A stretch of 64,000 nt of DNA from Xenorhabdus miraniensis (GCF_002632615.1 NZ_NITZ01000002.1:149182-213181); one strand, 5' to 3'; shown: positions 8,200 to 19,017, numbered from the stretch's first letter. The notes: generated by a model from the letters alone, not told the origin. A program made the numbers and translations.

Positions 8200-8490
8200 T
8201 TTTACTTATTGAATATAATTAATTTTATTCTCATCTTCAAATTATTTATATTTTACATTGTTTATTAAAATAAAGAGGTAATTTAGATATGTAGGTTGTT
8301 ATCTTAATTGTTTTTATATTGATACTTTATCTGATAAGCAGTAATCATAGTTATCCTTACCTTAATCTGTGAAATAATATTCATCTTATATCTGAGGAAT
8401 GTGAGCAATTAGGAAAGGGGGAAGCGGCAATATTGGCATTTATCTTTCTTTAGTATAGACAGAATCCATGCCAATATAGCATCCACAATA
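8200..8490. other. AT-rich spacer with a 10-bp inverted repeat beyond glnG
   Basis: No coding frame seen. ATATTGGCAT (8430-8439) and ATGCCAATAT (8468-8477) are perfect 10-bp inverted arms 28 bp apart, directly beyond the glnG stop. They may act as a weak terminator for glnG, but no T-run follows on the minus strand. The rest is AT-rich without clear signals. Confidence 0.5.
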
Positions 8491-9921
8491 CTATTCCAAC
8501 CCCAACTCCTTCAATTTCCGCGTTATTGTATTCCTTCCCCAACCCAGTAAACGGGCGGCTTCCTGTTTATGGCCATTTGTATATTCCAGCGCGCAATTAA
8601 GCAAAGTGCGTTCCAGCAATGGCAGAGCATCGGAAAGAAGATCGGTTTTTCCCTCTTTTAGCGCATGTTGCGCCCATGCGGCTAACAAATGTGACCAATT
8701 TTCAGGTGCGGCAGAGTGAGAAACAGGCGTATTTCCTGTTTGTTCTGTAGTTTGATTTCCAATCAGATCAGCAGGCAAATCCTGTACCAACACTTCCTTA
8801 CTGGCAGCCATGACGGTCAGCCAGCGGCAGACGTTTTCCAACTGACGCACATTTCCTGACCACGGCAGGCGCATCAAAGCAAGCTCAGTATTAGGATGCA
8901 GTACCTTAGCTTCAACACCCAGTTCTATCGCGGTTTGTTGCAGGAAATGGTGGGCCAGGCGAGGAATATCTTCCACTCTGTCCCGCAAGGGTGGCAACTG
9001 AACACGGATAACATTCAGCCGATGGTAGAGATCTTCCCGAAACTTACCTTCCGCAACACGTTGTTCGAGATTCTGGTGAGTCGCCGCAATAATACGAACA
9101 TCAACCTTCACGGGCGCATAACCGCCGACCCGATAGAATTGCCCCTCAGCCAAAACGCGCAATAAACGGGTTTGGATATCCAGTGGCATATCACCGATTT
9201 CATCCAAAAACAGCGAACCGCCATTAGCTTGTTCAAAACGCCCGTGACGCACTTGATTAGCGCCTGTAAAAGCGCCTTTTTCATGACCAAACAATTCAGA
9301 TTCAATCAAATCTTTCGGGATCGCCGCCATATTCAGGGCAATAAACGGCGCAGAAGCACGTGGGCTGTGGCGGTGCAGGGCATGGGCAACCAGCTCTTTT
9401 CCTGTGCCGGACTCCCCATTGATTAATACACTGATGGAAGAGCGGGAAAGCCGGCCGATAATCCGGTATACCTCCTGCATAGAGGGGGCTTCTCCGATTA
9501 TATCTGAAACGGATGCCGCCACTTGCGGGTTGGCGGAGGATTGATGTTGTTCGCGATAGTGATTCAGCGCCCGCTCAACCAGCGCGACGGTTTCATCAAT
9601 ATCGAAGGGTTTTGGCAGATAATCGAACGCACCATGTTGATAGGCACTGACGGCGGCATCCAGATCAGAATGGGCGGTCATGATGATGACCGGAAGCTGT
9701 GGATGGCTCTGTTTTATCTGACTAAGCAGGCTCAGCCCGTCGAAACCGGGCATGCGGATATCTGACAGAAGTACTTCAGGACAATCCTGTGAAAGTGCAG
9801 CCAGCACAGTATCGGCATTTTCAAAACTGGTGCACGCCATCCCCGCGCCACTCAGCGCCCGTTCCAGTACCCAACGGATAGAACTATCGTCATCAACAAC
9901 CCAGACTTTTCCTCGTTGCAT
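8491..9921 (-). CDS. glnG: Nitrogen regulator NtrC (NR-I), sigma-54 activator
   Basis: Response regulator that activates sigma-54 promoters such as glnAp2 under nitrogen limitation. It has 476 residues. The receiver domain (1-120) has DDDSSIRW, the phosphorylated Asp54 in LLSDIRMPGF and Lys in YLPKPFD. The AAA+ domain (about 140-375) has Walker A GESGTGKE and the sigma-54 contact loop GAFTGA. The C-terminal Fis-type helix-turn-helix ends with LLGWGRNTITRKLKELG. It is transcribed with glnL, 24 bp downstream of it, in the classical glnALG order. Confidence 0.96.
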   Translation of the reverse strand: MQRGKVWVVDDDSSIRWVLERALSGAGMACTSFENADTVLAALSQDCPEVLLSDIRMPGFDGLSLLSQIKQSHPQLPVIIMTAHSDLDAAVSAYQHGAFDYLPKPFDIDETVALVERALNHYREQHQSSANPQVAASVSDIIGEAPSMQEVYRIIGRLSRSSISVLINGESGTGKELVAHALHRHSPRASAPFIALNMAAIPKDLIESELFGHEKGAFTGANQVRHGRFEQANGGSLFLDEIGDMPLDIQTRLLRVLAEGQFYRVGGYAPVKVDVRIIAATHQNLEQRVAEGKFREDLYHRLNVIRVQLPPLRDRVEDIPRLAHHFLQQTAIELGVEAKVLHPNTELALMRLPWSGNVRQLENVCRWLTVMAASKEVLVQDLPADLIGNQTTEQTGNTPVSHSAAPENWSHLLAAWAQHALKEGKTDLLSDALPLLERTLLNCALEYTNGHKQEAARLLGWGRNTITRKLKELGLE

Positions 9922-9945
9922 TGTTACCCTCTGCTTTTTGAGCGG

Positions 9946-10995
9946 TTATTTCTTGATAGGCAGGTAAATGGAAAATTCCGTATGCCCCGGCCAACTGGTG
10001 AATTCGATTTTGCCAGCATGTTGGTCGATAAGATTACGGGCGATGGACAGCCCAAGTCCAGTGCCGCCTTTATGCCCGCTGACCATAGGGTAAAACAGCG
10101 TATCCTGAATATTGGGCGGAACGCCAGGTCCGTCATCTTTAATATCAATTCTGGCAGCCAGACGGTAACGCTCACCCTGCAAGGTAACCTGGAATGCGGT
10201 TCGCGTTCTCAGTGTGATAGTGCCCCCTTTTTCCCCCAGTGCCTGTAGCGCATTGCGAGTGATATTCAGTAACACCTGCTCAATTTGGTCAGGATAGTGA
10301 GCCAGTTCTGGCAGACTGGGATCATAATCTTTGTTCAGCGTGACATTGGAGGGCATTTCCAGCGCAACCAATTGATAAACGCGCTCGACGACATGATGGA
10401 TACTCTGACTGGTTTGAGCACCCGGATGCTGTGGCCCCAATAAGCGATCAACAAGGCCGCGTAGCCTGTCGGCTTGTTCAATAATCACTTGGGTATATTC
10501 CCGCAAGGCAGGATCGGGTAACGCCTTGGCAAGTAATTGTGCGGCTCCCCGCAGTCCTCCAAGGGGATTTTTTATTTCATGTGCCAGCCCCCGAACCAAT
10601 TCCCGCGCAGCCGCCTGCTGTGCTTGTTGAATCTGCTCTTGGCTTAAACGGCGTTGACTATCCATAGGCGCCAGTTCCAGCAGGATAAACTGTTCGGAAA
10701 TTGGTTGGGCACTGAGCGACATCACATGAGAGTGATTGTTGATCACCAGAATGACTTCGTTATCGGTAAAACCATGTCCGTTGATCAAGCTGGCACGCAT
10801 CAATCCTGTATCCAGAGAAATATAGCCAAACAGAATGGGAAGAGGCGTACCAAATAATTTACGTGTACTTTGTGCCAAAAGCTGCATAGCGGAATGATTG
10901 GCATAGTGGATAATCAAATCATTATCCAGCACCAATACGCTGTTTATCAGTGAGTCGAGAATTTGCTCTGCTTTGGGTAAATCAGCCATCGTCAT
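9946..10995 (-). CDS. glnL: Nitrogen sensor kinase NtrB (NR-II)
   Basis: Cytosolic histidine kinase/phosphatase that phosphorylates NtrC when nitrogen is short and, bound by PII, dephosphorylates it when nitrogen is ample. It has 349 residues. A PAS domain occupies about 5-110. The H-box [17 protein letters not shown] has the phosphorylated His139, and the C-terminal ATPase domain shows the N-box [22 protein letters not shown] and [15 protein letters not shown]. It has no membrane span, as expected. It is co-transcribed with glnG and lies downstream of glnA beyond an attenuating hairpin. Confidence 0.96.
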   Translation of the reverse strand: MTMADLPKAEQILDSLINSVLVLDNDLIIHYANHSAMQLLAQSTRKLFGTPLPILFGYISLDTGLMRASLINGHGFTDNEVILVINNHSHVMSLSAQPISEQFILLELAPMDSQRRLSQEQIQQAQQAAARELVRGLAHEIKNPLGGLRGAAQLLAKALPDPALREYTQVIIEQADRLRGLVDRLLGPQHPGAQTSQSIHHVVERVYQLVALEMPSNVTLNKDYDPSLPELAHYPDQIEQVLLNITRNALQALGEKGGTITLRTRTAFQVTLQGERYRLAARIDIKDDGPGVPPNIQDTLFYPMVSGHKGGTGLGLSIARNLIDQHAGKIEFTSWPGHTEFSIYLPIKK

Positions 10996-11065
10996 TCAAT
11001 CTCTGCACGTTTTTGGTGCATTGTAGCTTATTTCAGCATAACTCAATGAGTTCCTTTGCTCAGTA

Positions 11066-11097
11066 TGTAAAAGGGCCCATCCTAAGATGGGCCAAAA
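11066..11097 (-). terminator. Hairpin between glnA and glnL
   Basis: GGCCCATC (11074-11081) and GATGGGCC (11086-11093) form a tight stem with a 4-base loop. On the minus strand a short T tract (CTTTTACA) follows. In enterobacteria a partial terminator here lowers glnLG expression relative to glnA; the position suits that role. Confidence 0.75.
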
Positions 11098-11153
11098 GTT
11101 TCACGGCAACAAAAAAGGAACAACAGCAATGCCATCAAGCACGCTATAAAGCA

Positions 11154-12563
11154 TTACACGCTGTAATACAGTTCAAACTCCAGAGGATGTGGAGTCATGC
11201 GAACGCGTTCAATTTCACCATTCAATAAGTTGATATAAGCATCAATTGAATCATCAGTGAAAACACCGGCACGCGTCAGGAATTCGCGGTCTGCATCCAG
11301 AGCAGCCAGAGCTTCTTCCAGAGAAGAGGCTACAGTTGGGATCTCCTGCGCTTCTTCTGCTGGCAGGTCATACAAGTTCTTATCCATCGCATCGCCCGGA
11401 TGAATTTTGTTGATGATACCGTCCAGACCCGCCATCAACAGGGCAGAGAAAGCCAGATAAGGGTTAGCCGCAGGATCAGGGAAACGCACTTCAATACGGC
11501 GGGCTTTAGTACTGGACACAACCGGAATACGGATAGAAGCAGAACGGTTGCGGGCAGAATAAGCCAGCATGACCGGGGCTTCAAAACCAGGCACCAGACG
11601 CTTGTACGAGTTGGTTGTCGGGTTGGTAAAGGCATTCAATGCGCGGGCATGTTTGATGATACCGCCGATATAGTACAGGGCCATCTCGGACAAACCACCG
11701 TATTTGTCACCAGCAAACAGATTGGTGCCATTTTTGGACAGCGACATATGGCAGTGCATACCAGAGCCGTTATCTCCCACCAGCGGTTTTGGCATAAATG
11801 TTGCGGTCTTGCCAAATTTATGGGCCACATTATGCACCACATACTTATAAATCTGAGTCTCATCCGCTTTTTTGGTCATCGTATTAAAGCGGGTGGCAAC
11901 TTCGTTTTGTCCGGCAGTCGCAACTTCATGGTGGTGAGCTTCAACCACCAGCCCCATTTTTTCCATTGTCAGACACATAGCTGAACGCAGATCTTGGGAA
12001 GAATCGACTGGTGGAACAGGGAAATAGCCCCCTTTAATGCCGGGACGATGGCCTTTGTTACCGGCTTCATAACGTGTACCGCTGTTCCATGCTGCTTCGG
12101 TATCATCAATATGGTAATAAGAACCAGAGATGGAACTACCAAAACGGATATCATCGAACAGGAAAAATTCGGGTTCTGGCCCAAATAGCACCGTATCTGC
12201 AATATCGCTTGCTCGTAAGAAATCTTCCGCGCGTTTTGCAATAGAGCGAGGGTCGCGGTCATAACCTTGCATGGTGCCGGGTTCCAGAATATCGCAGCGC
12301 AGAATGAGGGTGGCATCATTAAAGAATGGGTCAAGCATTGCAGTGCTTGGATCCGGCATTAACACCATGTCGGATTCATTGATGCCTTTCCAGCCACCGA
12401 TAGATGAACCATCAAACATTTTGCCATCTTCAAAGAAATCCTCATCAACTTGGTGGGCAGGAATGGTGATATGTTGCTCTTTACCTTTAGTATCAGTAAA
12501 ACGTAAGTCAATAAATTTCACCTGATGTTCTTCAATCATGGACAAAACATGTTCAACGGACAT
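11154..12563 (-). CDS. glnA: Glutamine synthetase, type I
   Basis: Makes glutamine from glutamate, ammonia and ATP as a dodecamer in the cytosol. It has 469 residues. The glycine loop region [12 protein letters not shown] and the metal-binding helix segments are intact. NLYDLP carries the tyrosine adenylylated by GlnE, so activity control by adenylylation is expected. The ATG follows AGGAG. Upstream lie a sigma-54 promoter and NtrC sites, giving nitrogen-controlled transcription through glnLG. Confidence 0.97.
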   Translation of the reverse strand: MSVEHVLSMIEEHQVKFIDLRFTDTKGKEQHITIPAHQVDEDFFEDGKMFDGSSIGGWKGINESDMVLMPDPSTAMLDPFFNDATLILRCDILEPGTMQGYDRDPRSIAKRAEDFLRASDIADTVLFGPEPEFFLFDDIRFGSSISGSYYHIDDTEAAWNSGTRYEAGNKGHRPGIKGGYFPVPPVDSSQDLRSAMCLTMEKMGLVVEAHHHEVATAGQNEVATRFNTMTKKADETQIYKYVVHNVAHKFGKTATFMPKPLVGDNGSGMHCHMSLSKNGTNLFAGDKYGGLSEMALYYIGGIIKHARALNAFTNPTTNSYKRLVPGFEAPVMLAYSARNRSASIRIPVVSSTKARRIEVRFPDPAANPYLAFSALLMAGLDGIINKIHPGDAMDKNLYDLPAEEAQEIPTVASSLEEALAALDADREFLTRAGVFTDDSIDAYINLLNGEIERVRMTPHPLEFELYYSV

Positions 12564-12654
12564 ACTAAGCTCTCCTGGTTTACGTCGGCTGGATAAAACG
12601 ATGCAAGGAATGCAGTTTTATCTTGCAATTTCAATTTCTATTGCAAAAAAAGAA

Positions 12655-12671
12655 TGCGAAAAGTGTGCCAA
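12655..12671 (-). promoter_or_regulatory. Sigma-54 promoter of glnA (glnAp2)
   Basis: On the minus strand TTGGCACACTTTTCGCA shows the -24 GG and -12 GC doublets spaced by exactly 10 bases. It is nearly the E. coli glnAp2 sequence as I remember it. It lies about 90 bp upstream of the glnA start. Confidence 0.88.
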
Positions 12672-12753
12672 CTTTTCAAAAGTGCTTAATATCAATGAAT
12701 AAATTTTTTGGTGGTGAAATGTGAACAAATAAACAGCACTTTTTAGATATAAT

Positions 12754-12802
12754 TGCACTAAATTAGGGATAAGCAAGCACGAGGGTGCACCATAATGGTG
12801 AA
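12754..12802. promoter_or_regulatory. NtrC-binding sites upstream of glnA
   Basis: TGCACC-ATAAT-GGTGAA (12786-12802) matches 10 of 12 arm bases of the NtrC consensus TGCACC-N5-GGTGCA. A weaker copy, TGCACT-AAATT-AGGGAT, lies at 12754-12770. Both are about 85-130 bp upstream of the sigma-54 promoter, the distance of the glnA enhancer in enterobacteria. Confidence 0.7.
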
Positions 12803-12980
12803 TGTCAGGTATTGCAGCAGGCGCAATTAAAAAGGCAATAGCTCAGGAACGAAATCACCCTAAGAGGCCGTTTCCCATCCGGCGTCATACAGTAATTATG
12901 GGGAGTTCTGATCGTATATGATCTGAGAAGAAAAGAAATATCAGTAATAGCCGGAGAAGCTGAAGTATTACCAAAAAAGA
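12803..12980. other. Spacer between glnA regulatory region and autotransporter terminator
   Basis: No gene or clear motif seen in this stretch; it separates the glnA enhancer from the 3' end of the inverse autotransporter. Confidence 0.5.
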
Positions 12981-13014
12981 AAAAGCACCGAAGCTACGAG
13001 CGTTCAGTGCTTTA
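12972..13014 (-). terminator. Rho-independent terminator of the inverse autotransporter gene
   Basis: On the minus strand AAAGCACTGAACGC and the pairing half ending in GGTGCTTT form a stem, followed by the tract TTTTTCTTTTTT. It lies about 40 bp beyond the stop codon. Confidence 0.85.
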
Positions 13015-13054
13015 TATACCTGAAAAATAGTATAATGATTTTGATTATCTCCCA

Positions 13055-15565
13055 TCAGGGAGAGGATTTTTTGGAATCAAAATCTGACATAAGGCTTGTT
13101 ATCTCAGAAGAATTCGTTGGTTTTTTAAAATCTACTCGCTTTTCAGCCAGAACGGGTTCGTCGTTTCCAATAGAGAGTGAAACCAACACGCCATTGTATT
13201 CCTTAGTACTACTCAATATGGCCGTTAATTCCCCATTAGGGCCGGTTGTCGTACCTTGCGGTTGCAGGTTGAGCCCATCATGTTTCTGAGGTTGTTTTAT
13301 ACGCCACTGTATCTGGGGAATTGGCTGACCCCTCACAAGGCCGTTGCGATCCTTAATAACTGCCGTGTAGGTATAGGGACCCTCGCCTGCCGCTGAAGCC
13401 CCGTCAGAAGTGACCTTAATATCCCCGTCAATATAGTAATTTAGGGGGTCATCAGGATCAATAAAGCTAACTTCGCGCTGTGCATGAACAGGTATATGCT
13501 CTCCAATGGCGAGTGAAACCCACACATCTATTACAGAAACGGTACTCGTCAAGGTGGCTTGCAATTTTCCTTCTCCATCCGTTCTGACATCGCCATTTTG
13601 TGCGTGCAACTTGACTCCTTTAAAAACACCTTCGCTATCGTTAGACCACTCCACATTAGGAATTATCGTGTTTCTCAACGGATTTTTATTGCTATCCAGA
13701 ACAACCGCAGTGTATTTGTAGTGGGCTTTAGGATCCCTCGGATTTTGTGTTCCATGAGGAGGATCAACTTCAACTATTTCCACATGATAATTTGCAGGCT
13801 TGTCATTAAAGCTGACTTGTCCCACCAATTGCTGAGGTTGCCCATCCATTTGCAGGTAAACTTTGACATCTTTTTGTATCTTAGAACTGGCTAAGACAAG
13901 TTTGTGTTTGAACTGTCCATTTTCATCAACTTCAATAGAGGTTGGGTTTCCCCAATCAATAAATTGCAGTCCCGAATTTGAACCTATTGGAGGGTCTGTT
14001 ATCCACTTAACATCATTAATTGTGACATTTTTTATTGGAGCACCGTTTTCCGTATCAAAGGTAATGACCGGATTAAAAGTATATCCGTCCTCTTTATTAC
14101 CCGTATCTGGTAATGGCCCTGTTGGAGTGAAGTTGGCTTCTTCCCGCTTTTTCACCATAAAGGGCCGGACGACCACATTCATCTGAACCGGCGCTAATTT
14201 TCGGTTATTTTCCAATTCAGCAATGGCAGAAATTTGATAGTTATTGTTTTGATTAGAGGAATACCTAGGGAGTGTGATCTGAATTGATTCCCCTGCTTTA
14301 GTAGGAATCAGCCCACCATTTTCTTTAAATCCTTCGCTTACATCCCAATGAATATGTTTGACAGAGGAATTGGAAGATAACGTTGCCGTAATATTTTTAT
14401 ATTCCTGGCTATATCCGATGAGTGTTTTAGGTAAGGACAGTTGTGAGTCTGATATTTTCTGATGATCAAGAACAATATTATTATTTCTTTCTACTAAATC
14501 ATAACGGCTTCCCGCCAATGTGCGCATTGAAGCCACATTTTCTGGTGATAATTGCACGTCAAGAGGGACGCCCAATTTATAGTTCAAATTTGCCAAAAAT
14601 TGCGTTTCTGTATGACCACTTTCTCCCTGTTTATAATCCACTCCCATTGTCACAAGTGGGATCGGGGTATAATTCAAGCCAACTTTCGCAAGAACAGGAT
14701 TTTTCTGTTTGGTATCACGGTTGAATAAGGCAACGTTATCACCAAAATATTGTTCATAAGACAGTTTAGCCCCCAGATTAGGGTAAGTAGGGAGGAAAAA
14801 CTCTCCGTTAATATCATAACCATTAGCAGGGCGTTCATAGTGATCTTTGACATTCCGCGATTTCTGCCAGTCGCTCAGGCGATAGTAAGTATTAGCGGAG
14901 AGTTTAATGTAATCACTCCAAATTTCTCCTCCCAATCCCAAACGCTGGTTTTTACCAGTCAAGTCATGGTCATAAAACGTATTTAGGCCATACATCCAAT
15001 TATTGTCAAAGTAACGCCCCCCTAACCCTGCATTAATTGTATTGCGGCTATCTTTGTGACGATAACCTAACTGAGAGAAAAACAACCAGTCTGTTTTGTT
15101 GTCATAAAGTGGTATTAATAGATCGAGAGAGTTATTTTCCAGACTGCCTTTTTTATCCAATCCAAAGTTAATTCTGGCGCTACCAAACTGTGATAACCAT
15201 TTTTGAGCTTCAGAAGATACTGTGTTATTAAATTTACCCAAGGCATAGGATTTCGCCTGTTCCGCTAATTCCGAAGGAGACGATGATAGAATGTTACCTG
15301 TAGTTTGGATATTTTGGGTGAGCACATTAGGTGCATTATCTTCTGAGGTATCAAGTTTTTTTTGTGAATCGTTTTCTTCATTGGTTGTTGAGTTTAAAAA
15401 CTTTTTACCTGATTTCTTAACCAGAAGCCCTGCACTTTCTTTCTGATTATTTGTTTTCCCTGTTATTACATTACCTTCTGCAAAGGCATTCGTTATTGTG
15501 GAAGGTATCAGTAATGTATAAAGAAGAACAAAAAAACCAATGATTTTACTAATATATGATAACAT
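13055..15565 (-). CDS. Invasin/intimin-like inverse autotransporter
   Basis: Predicted outer-membrane adhesin of 836 residues. A signal peptide (about 1-30, rich in Ile, Leu and Phe, ending near NAFAEG) precedes a polar linker. The inverse-autotransporter beta-barrel spans about 110-380, with INFGLDKKGSLENNSLDLLI, LGGRYFDNNWMYGLNTFYDH and LGLGGEIWSDYIKLSANTYY. Four Ig-like (Big-type) extracellular repeats follow at roughly 385-465, 470-590, 590-705 and 705-836, with repeated YTAVV, VEW and VSLAIG strands. There is no C-terminal lectin domain. The ATG at 15565 is chosen because GAGG lies 8 bases upstream. It is inserted between glnA and typA, which are neighbours in E. coli. The receptor is unknown. 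Confidence 0.85.
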   Translation of the reverse strand: MLSYISKIIGFFVLLYTLLIPSTITNAFAEGNVITGKTNNQKESAGLLVKKSGKKFLNSTTNEENDSQKKLDTSEDNAPNVLTQNIQTTGNILSSSPSELAEQAKSYALGKFNNTVSSEAQKWLSQFGSARINFGLDKKGSLENNSLDLLIPLYDNKTDWLFFSQLGYRHKDSRNTINAGLGGRYFDNNWMYGLNTFYDHDLTGKNQRLGLGGEIWSDYIKLSANTYYRLSDWQKSRNVKDHYERPANGYDINGEFFLPTYPNLGAKLSYEQYFGDNVALFNRDTKQKNPVLAKVGLNYTPIPLVTMGVDYKQGESGHTETQFLANLNYKLGVPLDVQLSPENVASMRTLAGSRYDLVERNNNIVLDHQKISDSQLSLPKTLIGYSQEYKNITATLSSNSSVKHIHWDVSEGFKENGGLIPTKAGESIQITLPRYSSNQNNNYQISAIAELENNRKLAPVQMNVVVRPFMVKKREEANFTPTGPLPDTGNKEDGYTFNPVITFDTENGAPIKNVTINDVKWITDPPIGSNSGLQFIDWGNPTSIEVDENGQFKHKLVLASSKIQKDVKVYLQMDGQPQQLVGQVSFNDKPANYHVEIVEVDPPHGTQNPRDPKAHYKYTAVVLDSNKNPLRNTIIPNVEWSNDSEGVFKGVKLHAQNGDVRTDGEGKLQATLTSTVSVIDVWVSLAIGEHIPVHAQREVSFIDPDDPLNYYIDGDIKVTSDGASAAGEGPYTYTAVIKDRNGLVRGQPIPQIQWRIKQPQKHDGLNLQPQGTTTGPNGELTAILSSTKEYNGVLVSLSIGNDEPVLAEKRVDFKKPTNSSEITSLMSDFDSKKSSP

Positions 15566-16302
15566 ATATAAGTACCTCAAAAAGTTATAAAAATGTAATT
15601 TAGTGTTGCTAATAGACCCATTTTTATCCCAATATATCTCATGGTTGCCTAATGAAAAATGAGACTATCCTCCTGATTACCTAGATTAGGAAATATTTCC
15701 ACCTCTATCATGAAATATAGTTATCAGCTGATAACTGGTTGTTATTTTGCGATTTTTAAAGGTGATTTTATCTTCTACTTCGAAACTAGCAGGGAAGGCT
15801 ATGGGGATATGGACTCTGATATCTGGTTATTGCAATTGTGACTTATCCAAATTGTTGTCTTTATTTTCCACTCTATACCTCGAGTGATTTTATTTAATTA
15901 TTACAGAATGTATATAGATGAACTGACTGTTATTTTTTTTATTGTCACCTTTGTTTGAGATAAAAGTGGTAACCTGAAAAAATAACCACTAAAGTCGCTC
16001 TTATTATTTATCGCGATAAATAAAAATCAAACAGCACGAAGACAAAATAATACTAATATATAATACTAATCTCATGAGTAACTAAGGAGAGCAGAACACG
16101 TTAACCAGGCTGTCAGGCAGGTTCATCCACCAGATTTATCTTCTTTACAGGCAAGTCCCCAAAGTGATGTATTTCACATTTATTTCACTCTGTAGCTATA
16201 ACGTGTAAAATAGCAGCATATTTGTGTTAGATGAATACAGCGGCGTACTGCCACGCTGCATCCATGTAATATTCCTTTAAATAGTAAAAACGGTAAAAAT
16301 AC
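15566..16302. other. 737-bp AT-rich region between autotransporter and typA
   Basis: No coding frame seen. It holds the upstream region of the adhesin gene with the 18-bp palindrome at 15719-15736, and the upstream region of typA. An 11-bp direct repeat ATAATACTAAT occurs at 16047-16057 and 16060-16070 with a 13-bp period. TATAAC near 16196 is a possible -10 element for typA. Confidence 0.5.
15719..15736. promoter_or_regulatory. Perfect 18-bp palindrome upstream of the adhesin gene
   Basis: AGTTATCAGCTGATAACT reads the same on both strands (two 9-bp arms, no spacer). It lies 154 bp upstream of the adhesin start. The size and symmetry suit a dimeric repressor or activator such as a MarR/SlyA-type protein; the regulator is not known. 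Confidence 0.5.
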
Positions 16303-18126
16303 TTGTCAATTAATAACTTAAGAAATATCGCCATCATCGCTCACGTCGACCATGGCAAAACCACGCTGGTTGATAAACTTCTGCAACAGTCCGGTACTTT
16401 CGGTGAGCGTGCTGCAACTACTGAGCGCGTGATGGATTCCAATGACTTGGAAAAAGAACGTGGTATCACTATCCTTGCAAAAAACACTGCTATTAAATGG
16501 AATGATTACCGCATCAATATCGTAGATACCCCAGGCCACGCCGACTTTGGTGGTGAAGTTGAGCGTGTAATGTCGATGGTAGACAGTGTTCTGCTGCTGG
16601 TTGATGCGATGGATGGCCCAATGCCACAGACTCGCTTCGTAACCCAGAAAGCTTTTGCTCACGGTTTGAAGCCTATCGTGGTTATCAATAAAGTTGACCG
16701 TCCTGGCGCACGTCCTGATTGGGTTGTGGATCAGGTATTTGACCTGTTTGTCAACCTGGGTGCAACAGATGAGCAGCTCGATTTCCCAATCGTTTATGCT
16801 TCTGCATTGATGGGTATTGCGGGTAACGATCATACTGAAATGGCTGAAGATATGACTCCGTTGTATCAGGCTATTGTTGAGCATGTTGAGCCACCTAAGG
16901 TTGACCTTGATGGCCCATTCCAGATGCAGATTTCTCAGCTGGATTACAACAACTATGTTGGTGTTATCGGCATTGGCCGTATCAAGCGTGGTACGGTGAA
17001 ACCAAACCAAAACATTACCCTTATCGACAGCGAAGGCAAAACTCGCAATGGTAAAGTGGGTAAAGTGTTCAGCCATCTGGGACTGGATCGCATTGAGTCT
17101 GATAAGGTGGAAGCGGGTGATATCATCGCGATTACTGGTTTGGGCGATCTGAACATCTCCGATACCCTGTGTGAAGTCAATGCGGTTGAAGCATTGCCAG
17201 CGCTGGCGGTGGATGAACCTACTGTAAGCATGTACTTCTGTGTAAATACCTCTCCGTTCTGTGGTCGTGAAGGTAAGTATGTGACTTCTCGCCAGATCCT
17301 TGATCGCCTGAAAAAAGAGCTGGTTCACAACGTTGCACTGCGTGTTGAAGAAACTGAAGATCCAGATGCCTTCCGTGTATCTGGTCGTGGTGAGCTGCAC
17401 TTGTCTGTTCTGATCGAGAACATGCGTCGTGAAGGCTTCGAAATGGGCGTTTCCCGTCCAAAAGTTATTTTCCGCGAAATTGATGGCCGCAAACAGGAGC
17501 CATTCGAGCAGGTAACTCTGGATATCGAAGAGCAGCATCAGGGTGACGTGATGCAGGGGCTGGGTGAGCGTAAAGGCGAAATGCGTGACATGTTGCCAGA
17601 TGGCAAAGGCCGTGTCCGTCTGGATTACGTGATCCCAAGCCGTGGTCTGATTGGCTTCCGTACTGAATTCATGACCATGACTTCCGGTACTGGTCTGCTG
17701 TACGCAACATTCAGCCACTATGACGACATCCGTCCGGGTGAGATTGGCCGCCGTCTGAATGGTGTACTGATTTCCAACGGTCAGGGCAAAGCCGTTGCTT
17801 ACGCACTGTATGGCTTGCAGGAGCGTGGTAAGTTGTTCCTTGGTCACGGTACTGAAGTGTATGAAGGCCAAATCATCGGTATTCACTCACGCTCTAATGA
17901 CCTGACCGTTAACTGTCTGACTGGTAAGAAACTGACTAACGTGCGTGCGTCAGGAACCGATGAAGCGACAACACTGTCCCCACATATCAAGAAAACGTTG
18001 GAACAGGCGCTGGAGTTTATCGATGACGACGAACTGGTTGAAGTTACTCCGCAGTCAATTCGTCTGCGTAAGCGTCATTTGACTGAAAACGATCGTCGTC
18101 GCGCAAGTCGTAGCAAAGAAGTTTAA
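16303..18126 (+). CDS. typA: Ribosome-associated GTPase TypA/BipA
   Basis: Translational GTPase that binds the 70S ribosome and aids 50S assembly, cold growth and stress adaptation. It has 607 residues. G1 AHVDHGKTT, the switch region [19 protein letters not shown] and [12 protein letters not shown] are intact. EF-G-like domains III and V and the BipA-specific C-terminal domain ([13 protein letters not shown] onward) follow. The start appears to be TTG at 16303, which aligns with the E. coli initiator; the ribosome site before it is poor, so translation may be weak or regulated. It is divergent from the glnA side, as in E. coli. Confidence 0.95.
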   Translation: MSINNLRNIAIIAHVDHGKTTLVDKLLQQSGTFGERAATTERVMDSNDLEKERGITILAKNTAIKWNDYRINIVDTPGHADFGGEVERVMSMVDSVLLLVDAMDGPMPQTRFVTQKAFAHGLKPIVVINKVDRPGARPDWVVDQVFDLFVNLGATDEQLDFPIVYASALMGIAGNDHTEMAEDMTPLYQAIVEHVEPPKVDLDGPFQMQISQLDYNNYVGVIGIGRIKRGTVKPNQNITLIDSEGKTRNGKVGKVFSHLGLDRIESDKVEAGDIIAITGLGDLNISDTLCEVNAVEALPALAVDEPTVSMYFCVNTSPFCGREGKYVTSRQILDRLKKELVHNVALRVEETEDPDAFRVSGRGELHLSVLIENMRREGFEMGVSRPKVIFREIDGRKQEPFEQVTLDIEEQHQGDVMQGLGERKGEMRDMLPDGKGRVRLDYVIPSRGLIGFRTEFMTMTSGTGLLYATFSHYDDIRPGEIGRRLNGVLISNGQGKAVAYALYGLQERGKLFLGHGTEVYEGQIIGIHSRSNDLTVNCLTGKKLTNVRASGTDEATTLSPHIKKTLEQALEFIDDDELVEVTPQSIRLRKRHLTENDRRRASRSKEV

Positions 18127-18169
18127 TTTCTTGGCGACACATTACGTGTGACCGATTAAAGGCAAATAG

Positions 18170-18200
18170 CTTAGGGTGTTTCGGCACCCTGAGTTTTTTA
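18170..18200 (+). terminator. Rho-independent terminator of typA
   Basis: CTTAGGGTG and CACCCTGAG form a stem around TTTCGG, followed by TTTTTT, about 45 bp after the typA stop. Confidence 0.88.
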
Positions 18201-18399
18201 TAATATCCCACAGTATCCTCTCTGCCATCCATTGCTGGTAAATCCGTCTGTACAACGAGTCAGGGCTTCGGTTGCGACTCATTAAATTCAACAACCCTTC
18301 GACAAAAAGCAATTTGCTTATTTTTTTGTCTGCTCACCCTTTTTTCTTAACAAGATTATGATAAAAGTACCAAACAATAAGCATCAGTCAGGAGGGATT

Positions 18400-19017
18400 A
18401 TGCTGTATATTTTCGATATGGGTAATGTGATTATTGATATTGATTTTAAAAGGGTACTGGCTGTCTGGAGTAATTTGAGTGGAACGCCACTGGCAACACT
18501 GACACCGAAATTTTCATTGGGTGAACTCTTTGAAAAACACGAGTGTGGGCAAATCAGTGACAGGCAATTTGCAGAAATGATATGCGATGAAATGGAAGTT
18601 TCGCTCAGTTTTGAACAGTTTGAAGAAGGCTGGAATGCGGTTTTTATTGGTGTCAGGCAAGAAGTCATTGAATTAATGAATAAATTGCGTGCTCAAGAGC
18701 ATCGTGTGGTTGTACTGTCAAATACAAATCGTCTGCATTTTAATTACTGGCCTGTGCATTACCCAGAGATTGCAGCATCAACGGATTTCCTTTATTTATC
18801 TCAAGATCTCGGTATGCGTAAACCGAATCCTGACGTTTTTAAATATGTGCTGGAAACTGAGAATGTGACGGCAGAGCAAGCGGTGTTCTTTGATGATGTT
18901 TTTGACAACGTTGAAGCTGCGAGAAAATCAGGTATCAATGCAATTCATGTGACTGACAGGAACGTAGTTCCTGAGTATTTTAAAAGGCATGATTTTTCAC
19001 TTCCCACAGACACTTAA
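18400..19017 (+). CDS. yihX: HAD-family sugar-phosphate phosphatase YihX
   Basis: Haloacid-dehalogenase phosphatase; the E. coli enzyme releases glucose from alpha-glucose-1-phosphate. It has 205 residues (199 in E. coli). Motif I is YIFDMGNVIIDID, motif II VVLSNTNRL, the motif III lysine lies in DLGMRKPNPDVF and motif IV is FFDDVFDNVEAA. The ATG at 18400 is preceded by GGAGGG; a longer frame upstream lacks a ribosome site. It is followed directly by dtd. Confidence 0.9.
   Translation: MLYIFDMGNVIIDIDFKRVLAVWSNLSGTPLATLTPKFSLGELFEKHECGQISDRQFAEMICDEMEVSLSFEQFEEGWNAVFIGVRQEVIELMNKLRAQEHRVVVLSNTNRLHFNYWPVHYPEIAASTDFLYLSQDLGMRKPNPDVFKYVLETENVTAEQAVFFDDVFDNVEAARKSGINAIHVTDRNVVPEYFKRHDFSLPTDT

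Noticed and set aside
11400..11984. A 194-codon plus-strand frame opposite glnA
   Set aside because: Shadow of the conserved glnA gene with no supporting signals.
16318..17886. A 522-codon open frame on the minus strand opposite typA
   Set aside because: It lies wholly inside the well-conserved typA gene, has a composition expected of an antisense shadow (rich in His, Asn, Thr and Gln) and no family resemblance.
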